From assembly GCA_002197995.1 (NCBI GenBank), contig NGZR01000001.1, forward strand, positions 13,349,501 to 13,413,500: DNA of 64,000 nt, read 5' to 3'. The position numbers and the translations under genes were made by a program. Shown in pieces: positions 13,137 through 23,306 of the stretch (its first letter is position 1; each line of letters starts with the position of its first letter). This DNA comes from Gaeumannomyces sp. JS-464 (Eukaryota; Ascomycota; Sordariomycetes; Magnaporthales; Magnaporthaceae). A model generated the notes under the pieces. It did not search any database, was not told the DNA's origin, and saw only the letters and a list, made by a program, of their open reading frames with translations.

Positions 13137-13371
13137 TGTTAGTAGGAGTAATACTCCTATAGGCGCGAAGATTTCTTAAAAGGAAAGAACAAAGATTTAT
13201 AAATTGGAACTAGTGTTTGTAGTAATGCATGTTTATGTAGGAATTTAATTATAAAAAGGGGATTATAAAATCCCTTTTTGTAAGCTCGTAAAAGCGCACG
13301 GCCCGTAGGCTTGCGGCTTTACGAAGCGTGGGCCTTTTTTAAATGCACGCGTTAAATTACGTGGATTAACA
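13137..13371 (-). repeat. Copia 5' LTR (right)
   Basis: 235 bp, TGTTAGTAGG to GGATTAACA, followed by the target duplication ATTAA. Nearly identical to the left LTR apart from transitions. Confidence 0.9.
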
Positions 13372-14068
13372 ATTAAAACGTTTAATTAAAAAAAATGCAA
13401 AATTGTAAAATGTAAAAAGAAATAATATAAAAAGCGAAAGCTTAACATTAAAAAATTACGCGAACGTATATTTCGTTTAACCAAAATAAAAAAAACGAAC
13501 GTACGGCATTTATTCCTTTTATTAAAAAATTAAAAAAAAACTACTTAAGTAAAAAGCACGAAATGGGAAGTAAAAACTAATAAAAAACCTTCGCGATAGT
13601 AAAATCGAATTAATTGTATAAGCTATTAACGTTTCGAATAAAATATTAAAAAAAAGTTATAGTAATAATCGATTATAAAGCATAAAGCGATTATATATCG
13701 CGATAAACGGTTAAACGGTATAAAATTTTTTATAAAACGAAAGCATTAATCGTACCAATTAAAACGGTTAAAAAATGCTTATCGCTTATATAATAAAAAT
13801 AAATCGACCGAAAAATACAACTAATACTTACGCATTTAAAATAAGGAAAACGTTATTATTATATTAACGAATTAAATATAAAGAAAAAACCTTATTTTTA
13901 AAAATCTTTTAGTTTAAAAAAAATAACCCGCGAATAAATAAGCTACTAGGTAAATTTAATAAGAAAATTACGAGTAATTAAAACGGTTCGCTAATTACGA
14001 ACTTTAAACCGTAAACGTAAAAAGCAACGAAAAAAGGTTATAACGGTAATAGGATTTAGCAATTTACT
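13372..14068 (+). pseudogene. Family X copy H, continuation (protease/RT-proximal part)
   Basis: Reverse-complement homologue of about 1400-2090 in copy A, picking up where the copia insertion began. The sequence is collinear until TTTACT at 14063-14068, where LTR B starts; TTACT is thus B's expected target duplication. Stop-riddled; no catalytic motif can be read with confidence. Confidence 0.75.
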
Positions 14069-14540
14069 GGTTACAATTAAAAGTTTGCTTTTAAAGTAAA
14101 GCATTTTAAAAGTGGAAAAGAAAGTATCGCTGGTGTTAGTAAATAAAAAAACACGTAACTTAAAAGGATAATTTAATTGTTTGTTTTAAGAGATACTTAA
14201 AAGCTAACTTAAGTTAATTAATACCGAAGCTTTAGTTAAAACTTTTTAAAATAATAGGAAATCCATTCTTTTATATACGCGCTGCTTTTTACTTTCGTAA
14301 CTTTTGGATTTATCGCTTTGCTTACAAATTTACAAATCCTTTTAAATTTGTAAGCAAAGCGACAAATCCATAAATTCTTTTAAATTTATCACTTTGCTCG
14401 CAAATTTACAAATCCTTTTAAATTTATCGCTCTTTTTACAAATTTATAAATCCTTTTAGGTTACGTGTCCTAATACGATAATAGCACCATTTAAAGCCTT
14501 TCCCGTCCTGCTGTTTTAAAGCTTGCATGCTGTTGTAATA
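14069..14540 (-). repeat. LTR of family X, copy B
   Basis: Longer (472 bp) than the 429-bp LTRs of the complete copy because a module of about 43 bp (ACAAATTTACAAATCCTTTT with its flank) is present in extra copies between 14313 and 14460. First bases GGTTACAATT, last GTTGTAATA. Confidence 0.85.
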
Positions 14541-14652
14541 TTAAGCTTTCCTTTTAAGCCGAGTTTTTTTAACCATATTTTATCGCCCCGCTTTTTTTAA
14601 TAGTAAGTACTTTCCTTTTTTACCATTTCCTATTCCTTTTTATTTTAATAAA

Positions 14653-15090
14653 ATGTTAGTCGAGTGCGAAAATGTCTTTTTGCGAAAAAAAACCTTTTAA
14701 TGTAAGGATTTACTTATTTAAATCGTTTTTTTTGCCGTTAAAATGCCTTTTTGCTTTTTTTTACAAGGTTTTAAAGCGTAAAAAATTTATTTCGGTATGT
14801 GAAATGTTTCGGTTAAACAGTTTTTAATTGCGATCTTCGTTTAAGAAATTCCGTTTATCGGTTTTATTTAATCAAAAAAAACGGTTTAAAGCGATAAAAA
14901 AAAGCGCCGCGTTTTGGATAATAAATTCGAACGCTTGCGAAAATAAAAAAAAGCATGGTTCGAAAAGAAAATGCGTGCAATTCATCGTGGTATTAACGCT
15001 GTAAAAAAGTTAAAACGTATTAAGTAGGAGGAGGGCGACCGGAAAGCCCGTTAAATTTCCTCGCAATCCGAGCTATTCGTAGTTATTGCC
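14653..15090 (+). pseudogene. Antisense cysteine/coiled-coil ORF remnant in family X (copy B)
   Basis: Opposite strand to pol, between chromodomain and 3' LTR. One frame from an ATG at 14653 can be followed through several TAA/TAG codons to about 15090 and matches the frame at 24185-24722 of the complete copy. The N-terminal Cys block is partly lost (residues FCFFYKVLKRKKF remain). The Lys/Arg/Glu-rich C-terminal part (RRVLDNKFERLRK, then WFEKKMRAIHRGINAV) reads as a heptad-like helix. Function unknown. Confidence 0.5.
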
Positions 15091-15190
15091 GTTTTTTTTT
15101 AGCTAGTAAGCGTTTAAAGTTAATCTTAACTTAACCTTGTTTGCTTTTTTTAACCGTAGTAAATTGTAATGTTTTTTAACAATTTCTTTA

Positions 15191-15260
15191 AGTTTTATGG
15201 TATATTAAGTATGGTTTTGGTTTTCCTCCCGAAGTTTAGGGTTCGAATCTTAATATAACC
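15191..15260 (+). tRNA. tRNA-like pseudogene in family X, copy B
   Basis: 70-bp segment with a TTCGAAT loop in the position of the T-loop and acceptor-like ends (AGTTTTA against TATAACC). It aligns base for base with 24781-24850 of the complete copy, where the ends are GGTTTTA/TACGACC. Mismatches in the stems are mostly C-to-T or G-to-A. A T-run of about 19 follows at 15299-15318. Resembles a decayed tRNA, perhaps Gln-like; not functional. Confidence 0.4.
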
Positions 15261-15362
15261 GTTTAAAAAAAGTTTAACAATGTTAGGTTTTTTTTAAAGC
15301 TTTTTTTTTTTTTTTTTGCTAACTGTTTTGTAAGCGCTTTTACCGGTACTTTTTTAAAGCTT

Positions 15363-15620
15363 TTAACAGTTTATAAGGTTAGTTCCTTTTTTCCACGTGT
15401 TTTTTTCGTAGCCGTACTTTTTTAACTTAATTAAATACTTTTTAAGCTTGCTTTTTAGCTTATAATTTAAAAAAAATTTAATTTCGTATTTATATTTTAA
15501 GTTAATTTCTATTAATTTATCGCTTTTAACGCCTGGTAGCGTTAATTCGAATAGGGAAATATGAAAAACCGAGTGGGATTTTATAGTTAATAGCAGTTTA
15601 AATTTGTAATTTACGTCCAA
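15363..15620 (-). pseudogene. Chromodomain region at the C-terminus of pol (copy B)
   Basis: An 85-codon open piece. Its first half matches the segment just before chromodomains of fungal chromoviruses (FHISLFELTLPGV). The second half reads as a chromodomain with YLIKLKKYGYEKNTWK, corresponding to the family pattern YLVKWxGYxxxxxTWE with key Trp/Glu residues altered. In active elements this domain binds methylated histone H3 and directs integration into heterochromatin, which fits the location. Confidence 0.75.
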
Positions 15621-16009
15621 AACTTTTTTTTAGTATTTTAAAAAGTCCCAGTTTTTTATAGTTTAGCTTATCGCTCGGTCGTTTCGTTTTAATATTTCGT
15701 TAAAAAAAATAAACGCTATCCCTTTTTTTAAAAGTCGGTTTTTTAATCCTTTTTTTATTTGCTTAAGTAATTATACGGTGCCGTAGTTTTTTTTAGCTTT
15801 GTTTAAAAGTGTTTATGCAATTTAATAAGTTCCGTTATTTATATTTTTGCTGCTTAAGCATATTTTCCTAACCTGGCTTTTTTATACGCTATAAACGTAA
15901 ACTTGTAATTTGTATAAAACGGTATAGTTTTTATACTTTCGTAAATTAAATTGTTATAAGCGAATTAAACTATAAAAAGTAATTATACCTAGTTATTTTG
16001 TTTATAATT

Positions 16010-16440
16010 AACGTAATAGCGTAAATATTACTTTATAGTTTGGTTTATTCGCTTCGTTTATTCGTTTATTTAAAAGTGGTAAGCCGTAAATAAAAAATGC
16101 TTAGCTTTTAGTAAAGTCGTAAACCTTTTCCAAAATTTGCTTATAAATAGCTTATTTTTATCCGTAATTAAACGGTTCGGCGTGCCGTGTTGCGTTATTA
16201 TATGTTTAATAAAAACGTACGCTAATTCGGTAACGTTGCTGCTTTTTTTATACGGTAAAAATAAAGCATATTTGGTAAGCTTATTTATTATTACCAATAC
16301 ATTGTCGTATTTTACTTTAATTTTTCGTTTTTTAAATTGGGGAAATTTAATAACCAAATTTATAGTAACTTTTTACCACGCTTTATTAAGCGCCGGTAAA
16401 AGTTGTAAAAGCTTATAAAGTTTATACTTATTAGTTTTAT
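16010..16440 (-). pseudogene. Integrase core of family X (copy B)
   Basis: The open piece at 16070-16357 reads VLVIINKLTKYALFLPYKKS, then HGTPNRLITDKNKLFISKFW, then FTAYHF. This is the DDE integrase core of Ty3/gypsy elements; the second catalytic Asp is retained in ITDK. Downstream on the plus strand begins the chromodomain region. The plus-strand frame 16137-16418 is its shadow. Confidence 0.8.
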
Positions 16441-16675
16441 TTTTAACACAGTTTTCGCAATTTTTTATTACGTTTTATATTTCGGCTCGAGTTTTTACGA
16501 ACCCGTGATATTATTATAACCGTTTTTATATTTTAGTTACATTTTAATAGTTATGTGCCAATTGGTTATAAATTTGTTAAATTCTTTTTCGGGTTTAAAC
16601 TTTTTTTACCGGACCGTTTAGCGAATATCTTTTATGCCGGGATTAAAAATCCGTTTGGTTTTTTCGTTAGGATTA

Positions 16676-17169
16676 TGTAAAGATATAAGGTTTTAATTAG
16701 GGCGTGCTTGCGCTAATTACAGTAATTAACAGCGTTACGTTTAATTAATACGGGCTTTGTTAAGCACTACAAGTAGTGCTAGCAAAGCCTTAAGCTTAGT
16801 GGGTAGTACAGGCTTATATTGCAAGAAAAGGGCGTTAATAGTCGCCTTTTTTATACACCCTCCGACATTAATCCCGCGGGCCCCCGCCCAAAAGGGTTCC
16901 AGTGCCGCACGCGATTTTCCGAAAAATTATTTTGTATAAGGAAATTAAAAAATCGACTCACGGCTACCAAAACCATTTTCGCGTTAGGCTTCCAAACTTA
17001 ACTTGTGCGTTTCACTTTTGCCTCGGCGCGTGCAAAGTAAGTGAATTAGGTAGCCCTATAACGGTTAACTTAAACGTTATAGCACGTTGTAAGCCGACCT
17101 TATGCATAAATCCAAAAAGTATAAGGTAGGTAATACAAGGTAAGTAATGCGAAGTAGGTAAAGTTTGTG
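16676..17169. other. Terminal region of element E with strong hairpin, noncoding
   Basis: A less AT-rich stretch between copy B and the minus-strand pol of element E, so probably E's 3' end or LTR. No matching second copy was found near E's gag. It holds a near-perfect hairpin at 16752-16790 (GGCTTTG/CAAAGCC outside, AGCACTAC/GTAGTGCT inside) and several AAGGTARGTAAT-type direct repeats around 17120-17160. The overlapping short plus-strand frames (16757, 16819, 16902) have no recognisable product. Confidence 0.4.
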
Positions 17170-20100
17170 CATTTAACTTTAGCTAAATACATTAGTTTTT
17201 TTTAACATAAACTTTATCGCCTTTTTAAAACTTTTTTATTAAACGCCGAGATTTGTTCGTATCGGCTTTTCATTATTATTATATAAATGCTATTACGGCC
17301 GTAGTTATTTTTAACCTTTTTTTTAAATGTGTTAAAAAACGCGAATGCTTATTTTTTTGCTTGTTATTAATGTTTTAATTATTAATACCTTTTTAAGCCA
17401 AAAGTTAATATCGAAACTAAATAGCAATTAGTTAAAATTAAACCCCGTTATAATTAAATTTCGGTTATTTAAAACCAATTAGCAAACGTTTAAATATAAA
17501 AACTAATTTTTTTATAAAAAAACGATAAAATATTTTAAATAATGCTATACTTTTTAATTCGCCCGCTTTATACTTTCGTTTGTTTAAAAGTAAAACGCCG
17601 TTAAAAAAAAAGCTAGTTAATACCAACCTAAAAGTAAAATTGTATTTAAAATTTTTTAACCCAATTGGAACTTTTATCCGAAATAATATAGTTAAGGAAT
17701 TCCCGAAATTTCCACCACGTATTTCATAACCGTATCGCGCATTTTTAGCGCTTATTATATGCATTGCTTCGAACTAAACGTATTTTATAATTTGTTTATA
17801 ATTATTATTAAATATTCCGGGTTTTTATTTTTCGCGGGCAATTTTGTTATAAAATCGATCGAAATTATTTTTTAATATTAATTCGGTATTAGGAAAAGGC
17901 GGAAAAGATTTTATTTCGCTAGTTTCGAAGGTCGGGATTTGCGGCAAATGTTATAATTACGTATAAAACGCGCCACGTTTCGTATTATACCCTTTTAATA
18001 GTAATTTCGGTATAATATTTTAAACGTGTTATTTTTGCTTACGTATTTTATAATTCACAAAACGTAAACTTTTTAAATTATTATAGTTATTAATAGCTTT
18101 TAACCCAAAAGTTATAAATGGTTTTTATATTGTAAAGCTTTTTACGCGTTAATAAAACAATTTATAATTTTGTTTTAATATCGGTTTTAAGTGAAAACCT
18201 ACGCGCGTTTTATCGGATTACGTTTAGCTTTGTTTTATAAATAAAGTTTTAACGTAACTTTTCCTTTTATAACTTTATTATATTCGTTTTACTAAAAAAG
18301 TATATATTTATAATAAAATACCGGATTTAAAACGGGCAAATATTATTTTCGTAGTTTGCGTTTTTTCCGTTTTTATTATAATTACGGTAGTTACGAGGTA
18401 AGTTAAACAAAAAATTATTATTTTCCAAAGCATTATTAATTCGTTTTGCTTTTTTCGGGATAAAACGTTTAATAAAATAGCGTATTTTTTTAATTTATAT
18501 TATAAATCGTAATTAAATTTTAATAATATTTTAATTAACGCATTTATTATTCCGACATTTTTCGCGATTTAAAAAAGTATTTTAAAAAATATAATTTATT
18601 TGGATTAAAAATGGGTTTTTAACGTTTTAAAGTTTTAATTCCTATGTCTTAATACAAACGATTACAATTAGCAGCTTTTTATCGTAAATGGTGTAATTTT
18701 CGCTAGCTATTTTTAAACTTTGCTAAATAAAAAGCGATTAGTTGTTAAATCCCGTTTTTACCGAATTAAAAAAGGCATTTTTTTAATACCGCGCTAAAGT
18801 AATCCGTTTTAACCTTCGCGTTTAACTTAAGGTTTTATTAGGTTAAAATAAAAGCGTGTATAAAAACTAATTTAAATTTTTAAATGCTATGTTAACTTTT
18901 TTTATTTAATTAAACGGTGCTTTTTTTTTGTTAATGCTATTAATAATAATGTTAAATCGAAATATTTGTCGATAAAGCTTTAGTAAAAGTTTGCGAAGTT
19001 AAAACTTATTTTTTAACGCTTTTTATTTACGAATAGCACGGATTTTTTCCAGGTTTATTTAAATCCTTTTTCTTGCTTTAAAAATAAAGCTTAAATATTT
19101 AACTTTTTGCATTACGAATTTGCTTTTATTTAAATCCAAATTAATCCCGGTTTCGCGAAACCGTTAAAAAGTTTCGCGTATTTTATTTATATAATTTTTG
19201 CGTAACCCCGAAAAAAATTAGCATATCGTCCAAATTGGCCGATACGAAATCGTTTAAAATGTCGGCTAGTACGCCGTTAATATAGCGTTAAAAAGTAGCG
19301 GGGGCGTTTGCTAAACTAAATAAATATACTAGTTATTCGAATAAGCTAAACCTTATACGAAATGAAATTAAATGCTTATTTTCTTTTACTACGCGTATTT
19401 TGTAAAAAGCGAAGTGTACGTCGATTTTAATAAACTATTTCGCCCCGGTTAAAAAACGGAGTATTTTTTTTACTAACGAAAGCGGGTAGCGGTTTTATTA
19501 TGTAATCGCATTAAATGCTCGGTAATTTACGCATAAGCGTTAATTATTTATGGCTTTTTTATTATAAGAATTAATATTACGGCCGGTAACGAACTAGCTC
19601 GGATTTAACTTTTATTTATAAAGTTTATAATTTAACGGCGTAATTTTAAAAGTTGGTTTTTAAGCATATTATATAGTTAGTTATTAAAAAACTCCGGTTT
19701 ATTTCCGTTAATATCTTTTTTTAATAGGATATAATGGTTTAAATTGCCCCGGTATAACGGTAAAGTTAACATTTTATTTTTATCGAAAAGGTTCGTAAAG
19801 TCCCGCAATTTCGAAAGTAATTTAGCTATAATTTAAAATTAGTTCGTAATTGCTACAAACGCTAGCAAAATTTATATTATTTTTTTTAATAACGTAATTA
19901 CGAACTTGTATTCGTAAGCTGGGTTTCGGCGTTATTTTTAGCACGTTGCCACGAAAATGCTACCGATTATTACACCCGAACGCTTACCGTTATTTAATTA
20001 AAAGCGTAATTTTTAAACCAACATTTTTTTAACGGTTTTTATTTAAAAAAAACCACTTGCCGCGTTTAATTTTACGCGGTTATACTTTATTTATAATAAA

Positions 20101-20347
20101 AATAATATAATATTTTTTAACATTTTTAAAATAATATAAAATAAAATAAAAATACTTACCTATTTAAATCCAATTCGCATTTAACGATATAAATAATCGC
20201 CGCCGGTATGCGTTTTAAAATTATGCTAATTTATCGGGGTTTTTAAAGTTAGGATTTTTTAACCCCGATTTTTACCGCGAAACTTTCGTTTATTGCTACA
20301 TAATAATTGCAACCGGAATTTACTTATATATTAACGAATTTAATATT
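17170..20347 (-). pseudogene. Ty3/gypsy element E: protease-RT-RNase H-integrase remnant
   Basis: Read leftward. A retropepsin-like start lies about 20200-20345 (VNSGCNYYVAINESFAVKIG, with the catalytic DSG changed to NSG). RT follows: VNYRAFNAIT at 19501-19530 and NLDDMLIFF at about 19211-19250, the latter the YLDD box with Tyr changed to Asn. RNase H and integrase regions continue to about 17400; the 99-codon opening at 17465-17764 lies in the distal part. E differs from family X. Its gag lies at 31089-32323; the two were separated by the virus-like segment and the complete X element. Confidence 0.75.
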
Positions 20348-20359
20348 ACAGCCTTAGTG
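20341..20359 (+). promoter_or_regulatory. Virus-type origin nonanucleotide at the left junction
   Basis: TAATATTAC at 20341-20349, the conserved origin sequence nicked by Rep between positions 7 and 8 in geminiviruses and genomoviruses. Bases up to 20347 can be read as element E coding sequence, and 20348 onward as insert. AGCCTTAGTG (20350-20359) can pair with CACCAAAGCT at 23624-23633 in 8 of 10 positions. One mismatch is a RIP-type change. Confidence 0.55.
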
Positions 20360-20428
20360 CGCAATGTTTTAATATCCTCTTCGTAGTAGTGTAAGTCCTT
20401 GTGCGGGGTTTGCTAAGTTTAATTAGTG

Positions 20429-20469
20429 TTTTGCAGGGGATTGTTTTATTATTTTCGTAATTTGCAGGG
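20429..20469 (+). repeat. Candidate iterons near the origin
   Basis: Two direct copies of TTTGCAGGG, at 20430-20438 and 20461-20469, about 30 bp apart and 80-120 bp from the nonanucleotide. CRESS-DNA Rep proteins bind short direct repeats (iterons) beside the origin. Two copies could also be chance. Confidence 0.3.
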
Positions 20470-20548
20470 CATTATTATATGATAGTTTAGTTTTCGCAAT
20501 GGTTAAATAGGACCGCATCCAATCGCAATTTCGCGATGCATACATCCC

Positions 20549-20556
20549 TATATAAA
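20549..20556 (+). promoter_or_regulatory. TATA box upstream of the capsid-like frame
   Basis: TATATAAA preceded by a CCC-containing stretch, in the noncoding left flank of the virus-like segment and oriented toward the capsid-like frame. Plausible leftover promoter for the plus-strand transcript. Confidence 0.35.
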
Positions 20557-20609
20557 CTGCAACACAATTAAATATAATCGGCATATTACAGCTTTACACA
20601 GCCCTTATA

Positions 20610-21146
20610 TTGCTTTTTAAAGTCGGTCGTTTGGATATTCCCTTTTATTATTGCATTAGTGTTTTACGCGAAATTATTATTTATTTATTCGATCGCGATA
20701 CGCGCATTCGATTAAACGTGGATTTTCCCGTTATTATCGCGTTTTTATCATGTCGACTGTCTTTTTCTCTGCCTATAAAAAGAGGTGCTTTGCTTGCCAT
20801 AAGTTGCAAAATTACCCTTTTTCTCGATGTATTTACGATTCCGTTACAAGCGATCGACTTGGTATCGTCGCTTTTACCCCAATCGCTTTTTATACGGCAC
20901 CGTCCGTTTTTTAGCTCGATTTCCTCGTTAGCGTCGCTAGCGCTATTAAATACAGCCGCCGTTCGCTGTATCCTTCTTTATCGATTCGGCACTTTTTTAA
21001 TCAGCCGCATTTCCGCTTTAGTGCTGCTTTTCCTTCTTTTCGACACTTTGTGCACCACTTTCACTCCTTACCGTTACCACCGCCATTATGGTTTCCGGCT
21101 TACGAGGAGGCTACCGGCGCCACTTCCGCAGCGGTCGAGGCTTTAA
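20610..21146 (+). CDS. 178-codon open frame upstream of and overlapping the capsid-like frame
   Basis: The longest uninterrupted plus-strand frame in the window and very hydrophobic overall (Leu/Ile/Phe/Ser-rich), ending in an Arg-rich tail RYHRHYGFRLTRRLPAPL. It overlaps the start of the capsid-like frame by about 60 bp in another phase. Some geminiviruses have a small V2-type gene in this place, but there is no sequence motif to support that here. It may be open only because this phase happens to lack RIP-prone codons. No function assigned. Confidence 0.25.
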   Translation: MLFKVGRLDIPFYYCISVLREIIIYLFDRDTRIRLNVDFPVIIAFLSCRLSFSLPIKRGALLAISCKITLFLDVFTIPLQAIDLVSSLLPQSLFIRHRPFFSSISSLASLALLNTAAVRCILLYRFGTFLISRISALVLLFLLFDTLCTTFTPYRYHRHYGFRLTRRLPAPLPQRSRL

Positions 21147-22038
21147 CCGTTTTGCGTCGGCAGTAAAGCAGGTTTTTAACGTTAAGCGCCATTTTATTAG
21201 CAAATTGGTTAATGGGAATTCGCAGCCAGTCCGGTGTAAAATGCGTACCGGCACCCCTAATTCCGGTTTTTTTCTACCCGGCACCGACCTTTATCGTGGT
21301 ATTAATCGCGGCCCCGATATTTATACCGTTATTTATCGGGGTATTAAGCTTAATATATCGATTTGTGTATTTCGGTTTTGCAGCATGCGCATTATTGCTT
21401 ATCGCTTTGCCATTAATATCGCTGCTAATATATGGCATTATAGTAATCCTTTTAACGATGTGCGGAGTGTCGCACTCGTTTTAAGCGGGGGGGGGGGGGG
21501 GGGGGGGGTGGTGGATTTGGTAAGCTGGATCCGGAGGAAATAAATAATTCGTTTAGCGCTCGTTAATATCTCGCTAAATGTGAAGACTTTTTTTTTTTCT
21601 AATATTCGGACCATTTTTTTTCGGTTTATCGATTCGTAGCGCCGTTTACGCGTTTTGTTAAATTAAGTTTAGCATTTTTATATACGCGGGGCATTTTAAT
21701 TTCGGCCTGTTTTAATTTAGGTTCTTTTAACTTAAAAGGTTAAGTATTTCGGCATAAGGTTGGATGGTTTTTATCGGTGTATGCCATTAAAAGTTCCGTC
21801 GGACATTTATTTTTTTATTGTATTATATGCCGTTTTTACGGCGGAAAGCTAATATAGGCCCAATCCTATAGTGATGGATTTGGACCTTACTATTGTTATT
21901 TACCCGGAGGAGGTTATGGATAAGCCGTATTATCGCAGTTTGTTCGGCGCAAATCGGGTTTTATTTTTCTCGTTTGCCCGTTTTAAAAGTCCGGGACATT
22001 AGTTTTACTTTGTATTGGCGATAGCCGAAGTAAAGTAA
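21088..22038 (+). pseudogene. Capsid-like protein frame, RIP-broken
   Basis: From an ATG at 21088 a single phase runs 317 codons to TAA at 22036-22038. It is open for the first 151 codons and then carries about eleven TAA/TAG codons and no TGA, as expected from RIP of Gln codons. The N-terminus is strongly basic (GGYRRHFRSGRGFNRF), like the DNA-binding/nuclear-localising arm of CRESS-virus capsid proteins. A stretch near residues 65-120 alternates beta-like segments with IIAYRF and NPFND. Length suits a single-jelly-roll capsid. Homology is inferred from layout, length and composition, not from a diagnostic motif. A 22-base G-run codes for Gly in this phase. An upstream extension of the same phase to about 20835 is possible. 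Confidence 0.4.
21487..21508 (+). repeat. Poly-G tract of 22 bases
   Basis: Uninterrupted G22 inside the capsid-like frame. It is striking in such AT-rich sequence and prone to slippage and to sequencing error, so the true length and the downstream phase are uncertain. Confidence 0.9.
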
Positions 22039-22042
22039 TTAA

Positions 22043-23306
22043 TTAAAAAAAACTATCGTTTTTTTCGTTTAATTGTTTTATAAACGCTTTTAACGCTTCC
22101 ACTTTTAAATCTAGCGTTTTATATGGCCTCGCCTCCACGAACAGTGGTTTATGCATTTGCACGAATATATAATTTCCGTCCAACCACGTGGCGTCCACCC
22201 CATTATACCCACGTAGGTTTTCGTTTGCTAAATAAATGCAAAGCAATCCTTAGCTTTCGAAATGCACCTTTTTAAAGTACTTATCGGTTACCGAAAAATT
22301 GCTTTAACATTTTAGCATTTGCTTGTAATGCTTAAGCATATTTTTATCGCTTAATAGCACGTCGTCGATTACCAAGTATTTTTTAATGCTATTAAGCAGC
22401 GAGGCATTCCAATACCCACTTATGTAATTGTATAAGCCTAGGCTTTTAGCTTACATTGTTTTAAACAGTTTTATTGCACCGTATAAATACAGTAACTTAG
22501 GTCGTCCTATTAATAAAAGATAAGGTTAGCTACGTGTATAAAAGGTTCGGCGAGGGGCTTCCCGGGGGCCCTTTTAAAGTGGGGGGTTTAAGCTTTAAAC
22601 CGGACCTAACAAAATACCACCAACCAAGCCAAAACTAGGTTTTTACCCCTTAGGGGGTCCCGCAGCGAAAGACGAGCGGAAGGGGGGGTTATATCGTACC
22701 TTGTTTTTCTCGCAAGTTTTTTTACATCCACTTTGTAATTTCCACAAAAAGGTCCCACATACCGTTTAACGCTGGACTAACATACTTTAAGATTGGCATG
22801 CGGAATGTGTTATTAGCGTAAGCTTTTACATTTGTATAATGCAAAATTAATTCGCGGGGGGCCTTTTCGCGGAACCGGGAAAAAAAATCCGTGCGGTCGG
22901 ATGTTTTCACAGCCGCAAACCAAAAGTTTGCTTTAAGGTTTTTTCGCAGCCCTTTTAGCTCGGTTATTATACCGCTAACGTGTTTTAATTGGCCTTTCCG
23001 CTTGTGGAGGTATTTCCAAACAGCTAACTGTTGTTTAATCCGCTCGATGTTCGGATAAAACCTTTTAATATCGAAGTGTTTAGGGTTTTTAATGTTTTTC
23101 TTTTTGTCCTAATTGCTAATAACGTGGTAATGCGGGGTGCCGTTTTTGTAATGCTTTCGGACGGCGTAATAGTCGAAAAAGCCGAACTTTTCAATGCTTT
23201 GGTTAAGTTCCTTTGGCGAAAGCGTACATTTTGAGTACGTTAGGAAAACGGACTTTAATGCAAGCCGGAACGGTATATTGCCGACGCAAGGATCGACGAT
23301 TTGCAA
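22043..23306 (-). pseudogene. rep: Replication-associated protein (Rep), geminivirus/genomovirus type, RIP-broken
   Basis: Rolling-circle initiator. From an ATG at 23306 the minus strand shows motif I FLTYSKC (23246-23226), motif II PHYHV (HxH at 23132-23124), a GRS-like segment FDIKRFYPNIERI (about 23070-23030) and a YxxK-type motif III (KYLHK). This phase continues to about 22700 with in-frame TAG/TAA. The superfamily 3 helicase part follows in a different phase from about 22528: a degraded Walker A around 22460-22500, Walker B VIDDV near 22361-22375, then C-terminal open codons 22246-22043. In a live virus Rep nicks the origin, joins to its 5' end and unwinds DNA. The phase change coincides with a GC-rich insert at 22547-22700. 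Confidence 0.8.
22547..22700 (-). other. GC-rich insert between Rep endonuclease and helicase parts
   Basis: About 150 bp with G/C runs and short palindromes (GGGGGCCC, CCCGGG, CCTTAGGGGG) unlike the flanks. The Rep reading phase shifts across it. A minus-strand GT at 22699-22698 and AG at 22531-22530 bound a possible intron, as found in some mastrevirus-type Rep genes, but splicing exactly there leaves the phase one base out. It could be an intron with decay, or an insertion. Confidence 0.35.

Larger units (their letters stand above)
5995..13371 (-). mobile_element. Ty1/copia retrotransposon, complete structure, RIP-inactivated
   Basis: A 7.4-kb element bounded by 235/236-bp LTRs and an exact 5-bp target duplication ATTAA (5990-5994 and 13372-13376). 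Coding is on the minus strand, gag to the right and RNase H to the left. Order of recognised parts: gag, integrase N-terminal region, RT, RNase H, which is the copia order. It interrupts copy H; the H sequence continues on both sides without loss. The element at 59548-61450 shares its LTRs, leader and 3' region and is much less mutated, so alignment of the two shows the C-to-T/G-to-A decay directly. Confidence 0.9.
14069..16675 (-). mobile_element. Family X copy B, 3' part
   Basis: Minus-strand X element inserted in copy H. It shows the 3' LTR, the antisense frame, a tRNA-like sequence, chromodomain and integrase, collinear with 23641-26470. Homology stops at about 16675 inside pol, where element E begins. 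The remainder and the 5' LTR of B were not found in the window. Confidence 0.85.

Noticed and set aside
4082..14540. LTR A and LTR B as the two LTRs of one element enclosing copy H
   Set aside because: H is read on the plus strand, whereas both LTRs have minus-strand orientation; each joins its own minus-strand internal region on the outer side.
21212..21484. Hydrophobic 90-codon frame as a membrane protein
   Set aside because: It is a different phase of the capsid-like frame, and its hydrophobicity follows from pyrimidine-rich DNA.
22530..22699. A definite intron in Rep
   Set aside because: The available GT and AG sites do not restore the reading phase exactly, so only a possible intron is reported.
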